In this document: positions 26,835-38,368 of the stretch, in pieces
Numbering within the stretch: the stretch's first letter is position 1
Layout of the letters: each line of letters starts with the position of its first letter
Assembly (NCBI RefSeq): GCF_001667775.1
Contig: NZ_LZJI01000047.1
Span: 1-64,000 of the forward strand
Source: Mycobacterium sp. E1747
GTDB lineage: Bacteria; Actinomycetota; Actinomycetes; Mycobacteriales; Mycobacteriaceae
Length of the DNA: 64,000 nucleotides
Direction of reading: 5' to 3'
Made by a program: the position numbers and the translations under genes
Notes under the pieces: generated by a model
The model's database searches: none
The model's input: the letters and a program-made list of their open reading frames with translations, nothing else
Told to the model about the DNA's origin: nothing

Positions 26835-27272
26835 GTGACGAAAACCGCATCCTCCGAGAAGGATCACCGCCACCATTTCTTCCGCTCAGTGATCCAGTGG
26901 CTGCAGGTCGGCTACCCGAACGGTGTCCCCGGCCCGGACCGCGTGCCGCTGATGGCATTGCTGCGCAGCACACCGCTGACCGAAGACCAGATCCGCGAGG
27001 TGGTCCGCCATATCACCGCAAAGGAAGGGTCTCCGGAGGAGATCGGTCACCCGATCGATCGCGACGAAATCGCCGAGTTCATCTCGGACATGACGCAGTT
27101 CGACGCCAGCAAGGAGAACGTCATCCGGGTGGCCGCCACGTTGGCCGCGGCCGGATGGCCGCTGGCCGGCATCGACGTCAGTGAGGTCGTACCCGACGAC
27201 GAGCATGCGGAGGCGGCCGAAGTCATCGCGCGGGACTGCGCACCCGAAGAACCGTCAGAGGTCGCCTCATAA
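26835..27272 (+). CDS. DUF3349 protein (Rv3046c-like)
   Basis: 145 residues from GTG 26835. The conserved first half, [20 protein letters not shown] then [19 protein letters not shown], marks DUF3349, small helical mycobacterial proteins of known structure but unknown function. The C-terminal half ([20 protein letters not shown]) is acidic. It overlaps adhC by 6 bp tail to tail. Confidence 0.82.
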   Translation: MTKTASSEKDHRHHFFRSVIQWLQVGYPNGVPGPDRVPLMALLRSTPLTEDQIREVVRHITAKEGSPEEIGHPIDRDEIAEFISDMTQFDASKENVIRVAATLAAAGWPLAGIDVSEVVPDDEHAEAAEVIARDCAPEEPSEVAS

Positions 27273-28307
27273 CTTCGAGATGTCGATGACGAACCGGTAG
27301 CGAACGTCACTCGCCAGGACGCGCTCGTAGGCCTCGTTGATGTAATCCGGCTCGATCAGCTCGATTTCGGGCGTCACGTCGTGTTCGGCGCAGAAGTCCA
27401 GCATCTCCTGGGTCTCGGCGATCCCGCCGATGTTCGACCCGGAGAGGCTGCGACGCGCCAACGCCAACGGGAACGCCCCTACCTCCATCGGGTGCTCGGG
27501 AATGCCCAACTCGACGAGGGTGCCGTCGACGTCGAGCAAGTTGAGGTAGTCGTTCAGTTTCAGGTTCGCCGAAACGGTGTTCAGGATCAGGTCGAAGCTG
27601 CCGCGCAACTTCTTGAAGGTGTCGGGGTCGGCGGTGGCGTAGTAGTGCTTGGCGCCCAGCCGCAGGCCGTCCTCCATCTTCTTCAGCGACTGCGACAGCA
27701 CCGTTACGTCGGCGCCCATCGCCGCACCCAGCTTGACGCCCATGTGCCCGAGGCCGCCGAGGCCGATGATCGCCAGCCGCGTGTCTTCGCCGGCCTTCCA
27801 GTGGCGCAGCGGCGAGAACAGCGTGATGCCCGCGCACAGCAGCGGCGCCGCCTTGTCCAGCGGCAGCGAGTCGGGGATGCGCACGACGAAGTTCTCGTCG
27901 ACGACGACACCCTGGCTGTAGCCACCCTGTGTCGATGTGCCGTCCTTGTCGATGGAGTTGTAGGTGAAGGTCGCGCCCGGCTTGCAGTACTGCTCGAGCC
28001 CAGCCTTGCAACTGCTGCACTGGCCGCAGGAGTTCACCATGCAGCCGACGCCAACGTGGTCGCCGACCTTGTGCTTGCTGACCTCGGAGCCAACCGCGGA
28101 GACGACGCCGGCGATCTCGTGACCGGGCACCACGGGGTAGTTCGGCGTACCCCACTCGGCCTTGACGGTGTGGATGTCGGAGTGGCAGATCCCGGCGAAC
28201 TTGATGTCGATCACTACGTCGTGGGGGCCGGGGTCACGCCGCTCGATGGTGGTCTTGGTCAATGGTTCGGTCGCCGAGGTTGCGGCGTAAGCCGAAACAG
28301 TGCTCAT
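27267..28307 (-). CDS. adhC: zinc alcohol dehydrogenase AdhC
   Basis: NADP-type cinnamyl/aldehyde-reductase-like alcohol dehydrogenase, 346 residues (Rv3045). Catalytic zinc ligands in [10 protein letters not shown] and PGHEIAG, structural zinc cysteines in [15 protein letters not shown], and the Rossmann loop [13 protein letters not shown] are all present. It probably reduces aldehydes from lipid breakdown. fecB lies upstream on the same strand, 116 bp away. Confidence 0.93.
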   Translation of the reverse strand: MSTVSAYAATSATEPLTKTTIERRDPGPHDVVIDIKFAGICHSDIHTVKAEWGTPNYPVVPGHEIAGVVSAVGSEVSKHKVGDHVGVGCMVNSCGQCSSCKAGLEQYCKPGATFTYNSIDKDGTSTQGGYSQGVVVDENFVVRIPDSLPLDKAAPLLCAGITLFSPLRHWKAGEDTRLAIIGLGGLGHMGVKLGAAMGADVTVLSQSLKKMEDGLRLGAKHYYATADPDTFKKLRGSFDLILNTVSANLKLNDYLNLLDVDGTLVELGIPEHPMEVGAFPLALARRSLSGSNIGGIAETQEMLDFCAEHDVTPEIELIEPDYINEAYERVLASDVRYRFVIDISKL

Positions 28308-28423
28308 TGATATCCCTCTTCAATGTGGTCGCGTATGTAAAAAGTTTAGCTAAGGTAATGGTCCTGGGCCACCGGAGGCCGCTGGTATCACCTTAGGACC
28401 GCGGGTACCCGTCCGCCCGCGCG

Positions 28424-29509
28424 CTAATTGATGGGGGCGTTCACCAGCCGCAGGTCGTCGACGATGCCGCGCGCGGCGACCAGTCCCTCGCCGGTCTGCC
28501 ACAACTCGTCGTTGACGACGTAGACGCGGTTGTCGTGGTTGGCGGACAGCGTGCGCCAAGGCTTGCTGTCCAGCACGGTGGCAGCGCGCTGGGTGGCTGC
28601 CCGGGACGCACACGACAGGTAGACGACGTCGGCGTCGGCGGCGGACAAATCCGGATTCTTGGCCAGCTCGTCGTCGGTGGCGCCGATCTCGATGTACGGC
28701 TTGTCGGTGAACCGTTGAGCGGCCGGCCGGTCCACCCCGACCGCGCCGAGGACGCTGGCCGGGAAGTTGTTCGTGCCGTAGATGCGGATCTTGTCGGTGG
28801 TCAGCTGCACGATGGACGCCTGGAAATGGGAGGCGTCATGCCTGGCGCCGACGTCGCTCGCCCGCTGCGAAAAGCCGTTGAGCAGCGCGTCGGCCGCCCC
28901 GCCGCGCGACGTCGCGTTGCCCACACCGCGCAGGTTGTCCTGCCACGCCGCGCCGGGCGCCGCGGTGAACACCGTCGGCGCGATCGCGGCGAGCCGGGGA
29001 TACAACGTCGGCGTCAAACCCTGCGATCCCAGGATCAGGTCGGGATGTTTCGTCGCGATCCCGGCGAGGTCCGGGTTGCTGCGGGTGCCGACGCCGGGGA
29101 TCCCCTGCACGGCATTGCCCAGGTAGGCGGGCTGGCTCGAGGATCCGTCCGGCAGGGCCGCGGCCACCACCCGCGACTGCAGGCCGAGCGCGCACAGGGC
29201 GTCGAGCTGGTCTCCGGACAGCACCACGATGCGTTGCGGCTCCGCCGGAACATCCACCACGTTCGGCGTGACGCCGGCCGCGTTGTGGGCCTGCCGCGTC
29301 TTCGGCCCCGGATCGGCCGCCGCGGCGTCCCGCGCGCACGAGTCGTCCGGTCGGCGGTCGTTGCCGAGCACCCCGGCGCCCGCGATCTGCGTGGTGGGGG
29401 TGACCAGGGCCGGGGTCGTCGCCAAGGTGCCGGGCTTGCCGGATCCGCAGCCGCTGCACGTGATGGCGACCGCCGCGGCCAGCGCGGGCAGGACAGCGGT
29501 TCTGGTCAT
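28424..29509 (-). CDS. fecB: iron-siderophore/heme-binding lipoprotein FecB
   Basis: Periplasmic-type binding protein of the Fe(III)-dicitrate/TroA-like fold, lipid-anchored. Signal peptide ends with the lipobox TCSGC; the mature domain has IVVLSGDQLDALCALGL and LILGSQGLTPTLYPRLAAIA, closely matching Rv3044. In M. tuberculosis FecB is linked to siderophore and heme use and envelope integrity. ATG 29509 gives about 361 residues; a GTG at 29521 is possible. No transporter genes accompany it, so it must serve a distant permease. Confidence 0.92.
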   Translation of the reverse strand: MTRTAVLPALAAAVAITCSGCGSGKPGTLATTPALVTPTTQIAGAGVLGNDRRPDDSCARDAAAADPGPKTRQAHNAAGVTPNVVDVPAEPQRIVVLSGDQLDALCALGLQSRVVAAALPDGSSSQPAYLGNAVQGIPGVGTRSNPDLAGIATKHPDLILGSQGLTPTLYPRLAAIAPTVFTAAPGAAWQDNLRGVGNATSRGGAADALLNGFSQRASDVGARHDASHFQASIVQLTTDKIRIYGTNNFPASVLGAVGVDRPAAQRFTDKPYIEIGATDDELAKNPDLSAADADVVYLSCASRAATQRAATVLDSKPWRTLSANHDNRVYVVNDELWQTGEGLVAARGIVDDLRLVNAPIN

Positions 29510-29694
29510 GCCGAAAAGCACGCGTCAGACGCTAACACCCGGGGGGTCCGCAGCCGGCACGCCGAAACGACACGCCGCCCCGCCGAGCCGTTTACGACAG
29601 TTTGTAGGACCAGCCCTGACGTCGGCATGATCGGCGGTTAAGATTCGTGTCAGCTCTGTTTTTGGGCCCCTGTCCTAACTGTTTGGAGAAGCTG

Positions 29695-31455
29695 TTGACA
29701 GCCGAAGCGCCCCCCTTGGGAGAACTCGAGGCCGTTCGCCCGTACCCGGACCGGACCGGTCCCAAAGGGAACCTCGTCTACAAACTGATCACGACCACCG
29801 ATCACAAGATGATCGGCATCATGTACACGGTCACCTGCTTCGTCTTCTTCTTCATCGGCGGACTGATGGCCCTGTTGATGCGCACCGAGCTGGCCGCGCC
29901 GGGACTGCAGTTCCTGTCCAATGAGCAGTACAACCAGCTGTTCACCATGCACGGCACGATCATGCTGCTGCTCTACGCGACGCCTGTCGTCTTCGGATTC
30001 GCCAACCTGGTGCTGCCGCTGCAGATCGGCGCGCCGGACGTGGCCTTCCCGCGGCTGAACGCCTTCTCCTACTGGCTCTTCCTCTTCGGCGGGCTGACCG
30101 CCGCGGCCGGGTTCATCGTCCCGGGCGGGGCTGCGGACTTCGGCTGGACCGCCTACACGCCGCTCTCCGACGCCGTCCACTCGCCCGGCGCCGGGGGAGA
30201 CCTGTGGATCACCGGCCTGATCGTCGCCGGTCTGGGCACCATCCTCGGTGCCGTCAACATGATTACCACCGTGGTGTGCATGCGCGCGCCCGGCATGACG
30301 ATGTTCCGGATGCCGATCTTCACCTGGAACATCCTGGTGACGTCGATCCTGATTCTGATCGCGTTCCCGATCCTGACGGCCGCGCTGTTCGGGCTGGCCG
30401 CCGACCGGCATCTAGGGGCTCACGTGTACGACGCCGCCAACGGCGGGGTCCTGTTGTGGCAGCACCTGTTCTGGTTCTTCGGGCATCCCGAGGTGTACAT
30501 CATCGCGCTGCCGTTCTTCGGGATCGTCACCGAGATCATCCCGGTGTTCGCCCGTAAGCCGGTCTTCGGTTACACCACCCTGGTGTACGCGACGCTGTCG
30601 ATCGCCGCGTTGTCGGTCGCGGTGTGGGCCCACCACATGTTCGCCACCGGAGCCGTTCTGCTGCCGTTCTTCTCGTTCATGACGTACTTGATCGCGGTGC
30701 CGACGGGGATCAAATTCTTCAACTGGATCGGCACGATGTGGAAGGGGCAGCTCACCTTCGAGACCCCGATGCTCTTCTCGGTGGGCTTCCTGGTGACGTT
30801 CCTGCTGGGCGGCCTGACCGGGGTCATGCTGGCCAGCCCGCCGCTGGACTTCCACGTCACCGACACCTACTTCGTGGTGGCTCACTTCCACTACGTGCTG
30901 TTCGGCACGATCGTGTTCGCCACCTACGCGGGCGTCTACTTCTGGTTCCCGAAGATGACCGGCCGGTTGCTCGACGAGCGGCTGGGCAAGCTGCACTTCT
31001 GGCTGACCTTCATCGGCTTCCACACCACGTTCCTGGTGCAGCACTGGCTAGGTGACATGGGCATGCCGCGCCGTTACGCCGACTACCTGGCCAGCGACGG
31101 CTTTCAGGGGCTCAACATCGTGTCCACGATCGGCGCCTTCATCCTGGGTGTCTCGATGTTCCCGTTCGTCTGGAACGTCTTCAAGAGCTGGCGGTACGGC
31201 GAGGTCGTGACCGTCGACGACCCGTGGGGTTACGGCAACTCCCTGGAGTGGGCCACCAGCTGCCCGCCGCCGCGGCACAACTTCACCGAGCTGCCCCGAA
31301 TCCGTTCGGAGCGCCCGGCTTTCGAGCTGCACTACCCGCACATGGTGGAGCGGCTGCGCGCCGAGGCGCATGTGGGACGCCACGCCACGGCGCTGGAATC
31401 CCCGAAGGGATTCGGTCCGCGGACCGAAGCCGATCGCTCGACTCCTGAACAGTAG
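29695..31455 (+). CDS. ctaD: cytochrome c oxidase subunit I
   Basis: Catalytic core of the aa3 oxidase, 586 residues, twelve membrane helices. Heme and copper ligands: [21 protein letters not shown] (Cu-His and the crosslinked Tyr), WAHHMFATG and [12 protein letters not shown] take TTG 29695 as the start because the M. tuberculosis protein begins at the equivalent [11 protein letters not shown] and GGAGA precedes it. The extreme C-terminus after AEAHVGRH differs from that species. It reads into serB2. Confidence 0.95.
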   Translation: MTAEAPPLGELEAVRPYPDRTGPKGNLVYKLITTTDHKMIGIMYTVTCFVFFFIGGLMALLMRTELAAPGLQFLSNEQYNQLFTMHGTIMLLLYATPVVFGFANLVLPLQIGAPDVAFPRLNAFSYWLFLFGGLTAAAGFIVPGGAADFGWTAYTPLSDAVHSPGAGGDLWITGLIVAGLGTILGAVNMITTVVCMRAPGMTMFRMPIFTWNILVTSILILIAFPILTAALFGLAADRHLGAHVYDAANGGVLLWQHLFWFFGHPEVYIIALPFFGIVTEIIPVFARKPVFGYTTLVYATLSIAALSVAVWAHHMFATGAVLLPFFSFMTYLIAVPTGIKFFNWIGTMWKGQLTFETPMLFSVGFLVTFLLGGLTGVMLASPPLDFHVTDTYFVVAHFHYVLFGTIVFATYAGVYFWFPKMTGRLLDERLGKLHFWLTFIGFHTTFLVQHWLGDMGMPRRYADYLASDGFQGLNIVSTIGAFILGVSMFPFVWNVFKSWRYGEVVTVDDPWGYGNSLEWATSCPPPRHNFTELPRIRSERPAFELHYPHMVERLRAEAHVGRHATALESPKGFGPRTEADRSTPEQ

Positions 31456-31464
31456 CGGCGGTAG

Positions 31465-32709
<1,245 letters not shown>

Positions 32710-32895
32710 CGATCGCACCCGCGGCGGGCCCGCGGGTGCAGGCGCGGCATTCAGCGTGCGCGCAGGGCGGCGACACGAACGGGGGCCGCCCTGACGTCAC
32801 GGTCGACGCCGTGGGTACACATGGGCCGCGCGCGCCACCCAAGATGGGCGGGGGGCTTCTGCGTTCCCGCGCGAGGGATACGGCACGATGAGCGG

Positions 32896-33720
32896 GTGCC
32901 CGAAAACCCCGATCTGCTGATCGATTTCAGGAGTGTCTCGCTGCGCCGCGGCGGTCACACCCTCGTCGGGCCGTTGGATTGGGCGGTCGAGCTCGACGAG
33001 CGCTGGGTCATCGTCGGCCCGAACGGGGCCGGCAAGACGTCGCTGCTGCGGATCGCGGCGGCGGCCGAGCACCCGTCGTCGGGCGTCGCCTTCGTGCTCG
33101 GCGAGCAGCTGGGCCGGGTGGACGTCTCGGAGCTGCGCTCCCGCATCGGCCTCAGCTCGTCGGCCCTGGCGCAGCGGGTGCCCACCGACGAGCTGGTGCG
33201 CGACCTGGTCGTCTCGGCCGGTTACGCGGTGCTGGGCCGCTGGCGCGAACGCTACGAGGACGTCGACTACCGCCGGGCCGTCGACATGCTGGAGAGTCTG
33301 GGCGCCGAGCACCTCGCGGACCGCAGCTACGGAACGCTGTCAGAGGGCGAGCGCAAGCGGGTGTTGATCGCCCGCGCGCTGATGACCGATCCCGAGCTGC
33401 TGTTGCTCGACGAACCCGCCGCGGGGCTGGACTTGGGCGGCCGCGAGGAGCTGGTGGCGCGGCTGGCCGACCTGGCGGCCGATCCCGACGCCCCGGCGCT
33501 GGTGCTGGTCACCCACCACGTGGAGGAGATCCCGCCCGGCTTCAGCCACTGCATGCTGCTGTCGGAGGGCAAGGTCGTCGCCGCCGGCTTGCTGACCGAC
33601 GTGCTCACCGCGGAGAACCTGTCCACCGCCTTCGGCCAGTCGATCGCGCTCGACGTCGCCGACGGCCGCTATTTCGCCCGCCGCGTCCGCACCCGTGCGG
33701 CCCACCGGAGGCAGCTATGA
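32896..33720 (+). CDS. ABC transporter ATP-binding protein (Rv3041c-like)
   Basis: 274-residue nucleotide-binding subunit. Walker A GPNGAGKTS, signature LSEGERKR, Walker B LLLLDEPAAGLD, switch VTHHVEE. No membrane partner is encoded nearby, and the group resembles soluble PhnL/YlmA-like ATPases, so transport is not certain. Stop and next start overlap as ATGA, so it is translationally coupled to the Nudix gene. Confidence 0.9.
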   Translation: MPENPDLLIDFRSVSLRRGGHTLVGPLDWAVELDERWVIVGPNGAGKTSLLRIAAAAEHPSSGVAFVLGEQLGRVDVSELRSRIGLSSSALAQRVPTDELVRDLVVSAGYAVLGRWRERYEDVDYRRAVDMLESLGAEHLADRSYGTLSEGERKRVLIARALMTDPELLLLDEPAAGLDLGGREELVARLADLAADPDAPALVLVTHHVEEIPPGFSHCMLLSEGKVVAAGLLTDVLTAENLSTAFGQSIALDVADGRYFARRVRTRAAHRRQL

Positions 33721-34562
33721 CGTCACCCACCGAAGGGGCCCCGCTCGTCCCGAGGCCGGCGGCGACCGTGATGCTGATCCGCGACGACCCGGACGGTATC
33801 GCCGTCTTCCTGATGCGCCGGCACGCCAAGATGGAGTTCGCCGCGGGCACGATGGTGTTCCCCGGCGGCGGCGTGGACGAGCGCGACCGCAACGCCGACT
33901 TGGGTGGGATCGGGGCCTGGGCCGGCCCGCCGCCGCAATGGTGGGCGGAGCGCTTCGGCATCGAGCCCGACCTGGCCGAGGCGCTGGTGTGCGCCGCGGC
34001 CCGGGAGACATTCGAGGAATCGGGGGTGCTGTTCGCGGGGCCGGCCGGCCAGGGCCTTAGGGCACCGAACAGTATCGTGGGCGACGCCTCGGTGTACGCC
34101 GGCGCCCGCCGCGCGCTGGCCGACGGCACTTTGTCGTTCGCGGATTTCCTGCGCCGCGAAAACCTGGAGCTGCGCTCGGACCTGCTGCGGCCGTGGGCCA
34201 ACTGGGTCACCCCCGAAGCGGAGCGCACCCGCCGCTATGACACCTATTTCTTCGTCGGCGCCCTGCCGGCGGGGCAACGGGCCGACGGTGAGAACACCGA
34301 ATCCGACCACGCCGGCTGGATGACGCCGCGGGCCGCCATCGACGACTTCTCCGCCGGGCGCTGCTTCCTGCTGCCGCCGACGTGGACCCAGCTGGATTCG
34401 CTGGCCGGGCACACGGTCGCCGAAGTACTGGCCGTCGAGCGCCAGATCGTGCCCGTGCAGCCGCACGTGGAGATCCAGGGCGACAACTGGGTGTTCGAAT
34501 TCTTCGACTCCGACCGCTACCACCAGGCACGCGAAGCGGGCGGGATGGGATGGCGGCATTGA
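33717..34562 (+). CDS. Nudix hydrolase (Rv3040c-like)
   Basis: 281 residues. N-terminal [20 protein letters not shown], then [10 protein letters not shown] and the Nudix core [14 protein letters not shown] (RExxEExG). The insert between the GG and RE parts is longer than usual, as in NUDT19/RNR-like acyl-CoA diphosphatases, and the context of echA17 supports a CoA-related substrate. Overlaps both neighbours by a few bases within one operon. Confidence 0.88.
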   Translation: MTSPTEGAPLVPRPAATVMLIRDDPDGIAVFLMRRHAKMEFAAGTMVFPGGGVDERDRNADLGGIGAWAGPPPQWWAERFGIEPDLAEALVCAAARETFEESGVLFAGPAGQGLRAPNSIVGDASVYAGARRALADGTLSFADFLRRENLELRSDLLRPWANWVTPEAERTRRYDTYFFVGALPAGQRADGENTESDHAGWMTPRAAIDDFSAGRCFLLPPTWTQLDSLAGHTVAEVLAVERQIVPVQPHVEIQGDNWVFEFFDSDRYHQAREAGGMGWRH

Positions 34563-35323
34563 GCGAGTTCGTCAGCACCGTGGTCAGCGACGGCTCGCAG
34601 GACGCCGGTCTGGCCATGCTGCTGCTGTCGCGGCCGCCGACGAACGCGATGACGCGCCAGGTCTACCGGGAGATCGTGGCCGCGGCCGGCGAGCTGGGAG
34701 AGCGTGACGACGTGGCCGCGGTCATCCTGTTCGGTGGCCACGAGATCTTCTCGGCCGGCGACGACATGCCCGAGCTGCGGACACTGAGCGCGCCGGAGGC
34801 CGAGACCGCGGCCCGGGCGCGCCAGCAGGCCATCGACGCCGTGGCGAGCATCCCCAAGCCGACCGTGGCCGCCATCACCGGCTACGCGCTGGGCGCCGGA
34901 CTCACGCTGGCGTTGGCCGCCGACTGGCGCGTCAGCGGCGACAACGTCAAGTTCGGCGCCACCGAGATCCTGGCCGGCCTGATTCCCGGCGGCGACGGCA
35001 TGGCCCGCCTGACCCGGGCGGCCGGGGCGAGCAGGGCCAAGGAGCTGGTGTTCAGCGGCCGGTTCTTCGACGCCGAGGAGGCGCTGACGCTGGGCTTGAT
35101 CGACGAGATCGTGGCCCCCGACGATGTCTACGACGCCGCCGCGGGATGGGCCCGGCGCTTCCTCGAGGGGCCGCGAGACGCGCTGGCCGCCGCGAAAGCG
35201 GGCATCAACGATGTGTTCGAGCTTGGCCCGGCCGACCGGGACGCCGCCGAGCGGCGCCGGTACGTCGACGTGTTCGCCGCTGGTCAGACCGGCGGCGAGG
35301 ACTGCGAACCCGGAGCCCGTTAG
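34550..35323 (+). CDS. echA17: enoyl-CoA hydratase EchA17
   Basis: Crotonase-fold hydratase, 257 residues. Oxyanion loop [16 protein letters not shown] and [20 protein letters not shown] are in place; the first catalytic Glu position lies in [16 protein letters not shown], which is less standard. ATG 34550 overlaps the Nudix stop by 13 bp; TTG 34559 is an alternative. Adds water to trans-enoyl-CoA in fatty-acid oxidation. Homologue Rv3039c. Confidence 0.92.
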   Translation: MAALSEFVSTVVSDGSQDAGLAMLLLSRPPTNAMTRQVYREIVAAAGELGERDDVAAVILFGGHEIFSAGDDMPELRTLSAPEAETAARARQQAIDAVASIPKPTVAAITGYALGAGLTLALAADWRVSGDNVKFGATEILAGLIPGGDGMARLTRAAGASRAKELVFSGRFFDAEEALTLGLIDEIVAPDDVYDAAAGWARRFLEGPRDALAAAKAGINDVFELGPADRDAAERRRYVDVFAAGQTGGEDCEPGAR

Positions 35324-35333
35324 GCTGCCCTGC

Positions 35334-36308
35334 ATGACGACGAGTTCGACCGATGCCGTTCCCAACCCGCATGCCACGGCCGAAGAGGTGGAAGCGGCCC
35401 GGCACGACAGCAAGCTGGCCCAGGTGCTCTACCACGACTGGGAGGCCGAGTCCTATGACGAGAAGTGGTCGATTTCTTACGACCAGCGCTGTGTGGACTA
35501 CGCCCGGGATTGCTTCGACGCCATCGTTCCCGCCGAGGTGCGGCGCGAGCTGCCCTACGATCGGGCGCTCGAATTGGGCTGCGGCACCGGGTTTTTCCTG
35601 CTCAACCTGATCCAGTCTGGGGTGGCCCGGCGTGGCTCGGTCACCGACCTGTCACCGGGGATGGTCAAGGTTGCCACCCGTAACGGGCAGTCGCTGGGGC
35701 TGGACATCGACGGCCGGGTCGCCGACGCTGAGGGAATCCCCTACGAGGACAACACCTTTGATCTCGTCGTCGGGCATGCCGTGCTGCATCACATTCCCGA
35801 CGTTGAGCTGGCGCTGCGGGAGGTAATCCGGGTGCTGCGGCCGGGCGGCCGGTTCGTGTTCGCCGGCGAGCCGACCACGGTCGGCGACACCTACGCCCGC
35901 ACGTTGTCCACCCTGACGTGGCGCGTGGCGACCTACGTCACCAAGCTGCCGGGACTGGACGGGTGGCGGCGGCCGCAGGCCGAACTCGACGAATCCTCCC
36001 GGGCCGCGGCGCTGGAGGCGGTCGTCGACCTGCACACCTTTGACCCGGGCGACCTGGAGCGGATGGCGGGCAACGCTGGCGCGGCCGAAGTGCAAACGGC
36101 CACAGTGGAATTCACCGCCGCAATGCTGGGGTGGCCGCTGCGCACGTTTGAATGCGCGGTGCCACCCGGACGGCTCGGCTGGGGCTGGGCGCAGTTCGCG
36201 TTCAACAGCTGGAAGACGCTGAGTTGGCTGGACGCAAATGTATGGCGGCATGTGGCGCCGAAGGGCTGGTTCTACAACGTGATGATCACCGGGGTCAAGC
36301 CCTCCTGA
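35334..36308 (+). CDS. SAM-dependent methyltransferase (Rv3038c-like)
   Basis: 324 residues. SAM loop ALELGCGTGFFLLNLI, acidic DLSPGMVKVA, and the post-I region EDNTFDLVVGHAVLHHIPDV. A long C-terminal part with WLDANVWRHVAPKGWFYNVM is specific to this mycobacterial group. Substrate unknown; it follows echA17 by 10 bp and precedes the THUMP-like gene with a 4-bp overlap. Confidence 0.9.
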   Translation: MTTSSTDAVPNPHATAEEVEAARHDSKLAQVLYHDWEAESYDEKWSISYDQRCVDYARDCFDAIVPAEVRRELPYDRALELGCGTGFFLLNLIQSGVARRGSVTDLSPGMVKVATRNGQSLGLDIDGRVADAEGIPYEDNTFDLVVGHAVLHHIPDVELALREVIRVLRPGGRFVFAGEPTTVGDTYARTLSTLTWRVATYVTKLPGLDGWRRPQAELDESSRAAALEAVVDLHTFDPGDLERMAGNAGAAEVQTATVEFTAAMLGWPLRTFECAVPPGRLGWGWAQFAFNSWKTLSWLDANVWRHVAPKGWFYNVMITGVKPS

Positions 36309-37507
36309 GTGGCGGCCTCACCTTCACCGCCGAGGATGTCCGTTACCTACGGTCGGAATCCGGTGCCGCCGCGCTGGCGGCGGTCGACGCGCTCGAGCTG
36401 ACCGACGCGACGCGGGTCGCCGACGTCGGCGCGGCGCGGGAGCGATTCGCCGACCGGGCACCGGTGTTGGTCGAGACGACGTTGTTGCGCCGGCGCGCGG
36501 CCGAGAAACTGGGCGCGCTGGGTGCCGAAATCCCGGTGCAGAGCTGGCTGTTCACCGACGAGGCGCTGCAGCAGGCCACCGCGGCGCCGGTGGCGCTGCA
36601 CCGGTCCAGGCGGCTCGCCGCGGCCGGGGCGGTCGTGCACGACGCCACCTGCTCGATCGGCACCGAGCTGGCCGCGCTGCGCGCCGTCGGGGTGCGGGCG
36701 GTCGGCAGCGACATCGACCCGGTGCGGCTGGCGATGGCGCGGCACAACCTCGGGGAGTCCGCCGTGCTCTGCCGTGCCGACGCGATGGCTCCGGTGACTC
36801 GCGTCGCCGCGGTGCTCGCCGACCCGGCGCGACGCGTCGGCGGGCGGCGCCGCTTCCGCCTCGACGACTACCGGCCGGCACTGGGCGGCCTGCTCGACAC
36901 CTACCGGGGCCGCGAACTCGTCGTAAAATGCGCTCCCGGAATCGATTTCGACGAGTTGGCTCGGATCGGCTTCGGCGGCGAGATCGAGGTGACGTCCTGC
37001 GGCGGCGCGGTGCGCGAAGCGTGCCTCTGGTCGCCCGGACTGGCACAGCGCGGCGTCCGGCGCCGCGCCAGTGTCCTCGATCGCGGCGAGCAGATCACCG
37101 ACGCCGACCCGGACGACTGCCCCGTGCGGCCGGCCGGACAGTGGATCGTCGACCCCGACGGCGCGGTGGTGCGGGCCGGCCTGGTGCGCCACTACGGCGC
37201 GCGGCACGGGCTGTGGCAACTCGACCCGGACATCGCCTACCTGTCGGGGGATGAGCTGCCGCCGGCGGTCCGGGGGTTCGAGGTGATCGAGCAGCTGGCG
37301 TTCGATGAGCGGCGGCTGCGCCGGGCCCTCTCGGCGCTGGACTGCGGGACCTTGGAAGTCCTGGTGCGCGGTGTGCGGGTGGACCCCGACGCGTTGCGGC
37401 GACGGATGCGGCCGCGCGGCGGCCGGCACTTGTCGGTGGTCATCACCCGCATCGGCTCGCGATCCACCGGGCGCACGACGGCCTTCGTCTGCCGTCCGTC
37501 ACGGTAG
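36305..37507 (+). CDS. THUMP-like class I methyltransferase (Rv3037c-like)
   Basis: About 400 residues. The SAM fold is HDATCSIGTELAALRAVGV with SDIDPVRLAMARHNL and the catalytic-loop-like VLADPARRVGGRRRF; the C-terminus (GFEVIEQLAFDERRLRRALS) resembles the THUMP-like domain of rRNA/tRNA methylases. No ATG or GTG is in frame near the expected N-terminus: conserved LTFTAEDVRYL is preceded by CTG at 36305, which overlaps the upstream stop, while the nearest ATG (36242) lies 67 bp inside the methyltransferase gene. The start is therefore uncertain. Confidence 0.8.
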   Translation: MSGGLTFTAEDVRYLRSESGAAALAAVDALELTDATRVADVGAARERFADRAPVLVETTLLRRRAAEKLGALGAEIPVQSWLFTDEALQQATAAPVALHRSRRLAAAGAVVHDATCSIGTELAALRAVGVRAVGSDIDPVRLAMARHNLGESAVLCRADAMAPVTRVAAVLADPARRVGGRRRFRLDDYRPALGGLLDTYRGRELVVKCAPGIDFDELARIGFGGEIEVTSCGGAVREACLWSPGLAQRGVRRRASVLDRGEQITDADPDDCPVRPAGQWIVDPDGAVVRAGLVRHYGARHGLWQLDPDIAYLSGDELPPAVRGFEVIEQLAFDERRLRRALSALDCGTLEVLVRGVRVDPDALRRRMRPRGGRHLSVVITRIGSRSTGRTTAFVCRPSR

Positions 37508-37578
37508 CGCCGGGTAGGCTGGTGCGATCGCTCTGCCAGGCGCCCAGCCCCCGCCTCACCTGCAAGGACAATCAAAGA

Positions 37579-38262
37579 ATGCGTTACGTGATAGCGGCCG
37601 TGGTGCTCGCAGCGACGGCCCTGTTGGGTTGGCCGGCGGCCGCCGCCCCACCGTCGTGTGCCGGTGTGGGCGGCACCATCGAGGACGGCCAAATGTGTCG
37701 CGTGCGCGCCACCGGTCCCACCTACACATTGAACATGGCGTTTCCAGCCGACTACCCCGACGAGCAGGCGCTGGCCGACTACGTCACGCAGAACCGGGAC
37801 GGCTTCGTCAACGTCGCGCAGAGTTCTGGGTCGCGGGACCAGCCCTACCAATTGGAGGCCACCACCGAGCAACGCAGCTCGGGCCAGCCGCCGCACAACA
37901 CCCGCAGCGTCGTGCTCAAGTTCTTCCAGGACCTCGGCGGAGCGCACCCCTCGATTTGGTACAAGGCCTTCAACTACAACCTCGGGACGAAGCAGCCCAT
38001 CACCTTCGACAATCTGTTCGCGCCGGGCACTACGCCGCTGGACAGCATGTTCCCGATCGTGCAGCGCGACCTGGAGCGCCAGACCCCGTTGGGCGCAGCC
38101 ATTTTGCCGTCGACCGGGCAGGATCCGACGCATTACCAGAACTTCGCCATCACCGACGACGAGCTGATCTTCTATTTCGCGCCCGGCGAGATATTGCCGG
38201 CATTCGCCGGGCCGGTCCAGGCCCGGGTGCCCCGCAACGCCATCCCGCCGCTGGCAATCTAG
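37579..38262 (+). CDS. secreted DUF3298-type protein (TB22.2-like)
   Basis: 227 residues with an N-terminal signal peptide ending WPAAAA before PPSC. The mature part is a beta-rich mycobacterial domain (LPRDQPYQLEATTEQRSSG region, FFQDLGGAHPSIWYKAFNYN) closing with YQNFAITDDELIFYFAPGE, typical of DUF3298/RsiV-like domains. The M. tuberculosis counterpart Rv3036c is a secreted antigen of the same length. Function unknown. Confidence 0.88.
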   Translation: MRYVIAAVVLAATALLGWPAAAAPPSCAGVGGTIEDGQMCRVRATGPTYTLNMAFPADYPDEQALADYVTQNRDGFVNVAQSSGSRDQPYQLEATTEQRSSGQPPHNTRSVVLKFFQDLGGAHPSIWYKAFNYNLGTKQPITFDNLFAPGTTPLDSMFPIVQRDLERQTPLGAAILPSTGQDPTHYQNFAITDDELIFYFAPGEILPAFAGPVQARVPRNAIPPLAI

Positions 38263-38360
38263 GTCGCGATCGCGAGCGCGGCGTAGCCGGGCGAAGCGGG
38301 TCGCCGCCATCGATCCGGTCGCGATCGCGAGCGCGGCGTAGCCGGGCGAAGCGGGTCGCC
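38262..38360. repeat. two 44-bp direct repeats
   Basis: The 44-nt unit starting GGTCGCGATCGCGAGCGCGG and ending GGGTCGCC occurs at 38262-38305 and 38317-38360, separated by 11 nt and, as far as I can see, identical. The GCGAGCGCGGCGTAGCCGGG type is one I recall as a dispersed intergenic repeat in non-tuberculous mycobacteria. It fills the gap between convergent genes. Confidence 0.8.
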
Positions 38361-38368
38361 AGCGACGC

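Noticed and set aside
28335..28362. AT-rich TTTAGCTAAGGTAATG before adhC, next to fecB, resembling an IdeR iron box
   Set aside because: Only about 11 of 19 positions fit the consensus in the best register and the symmetry is wrong; too weak to call.
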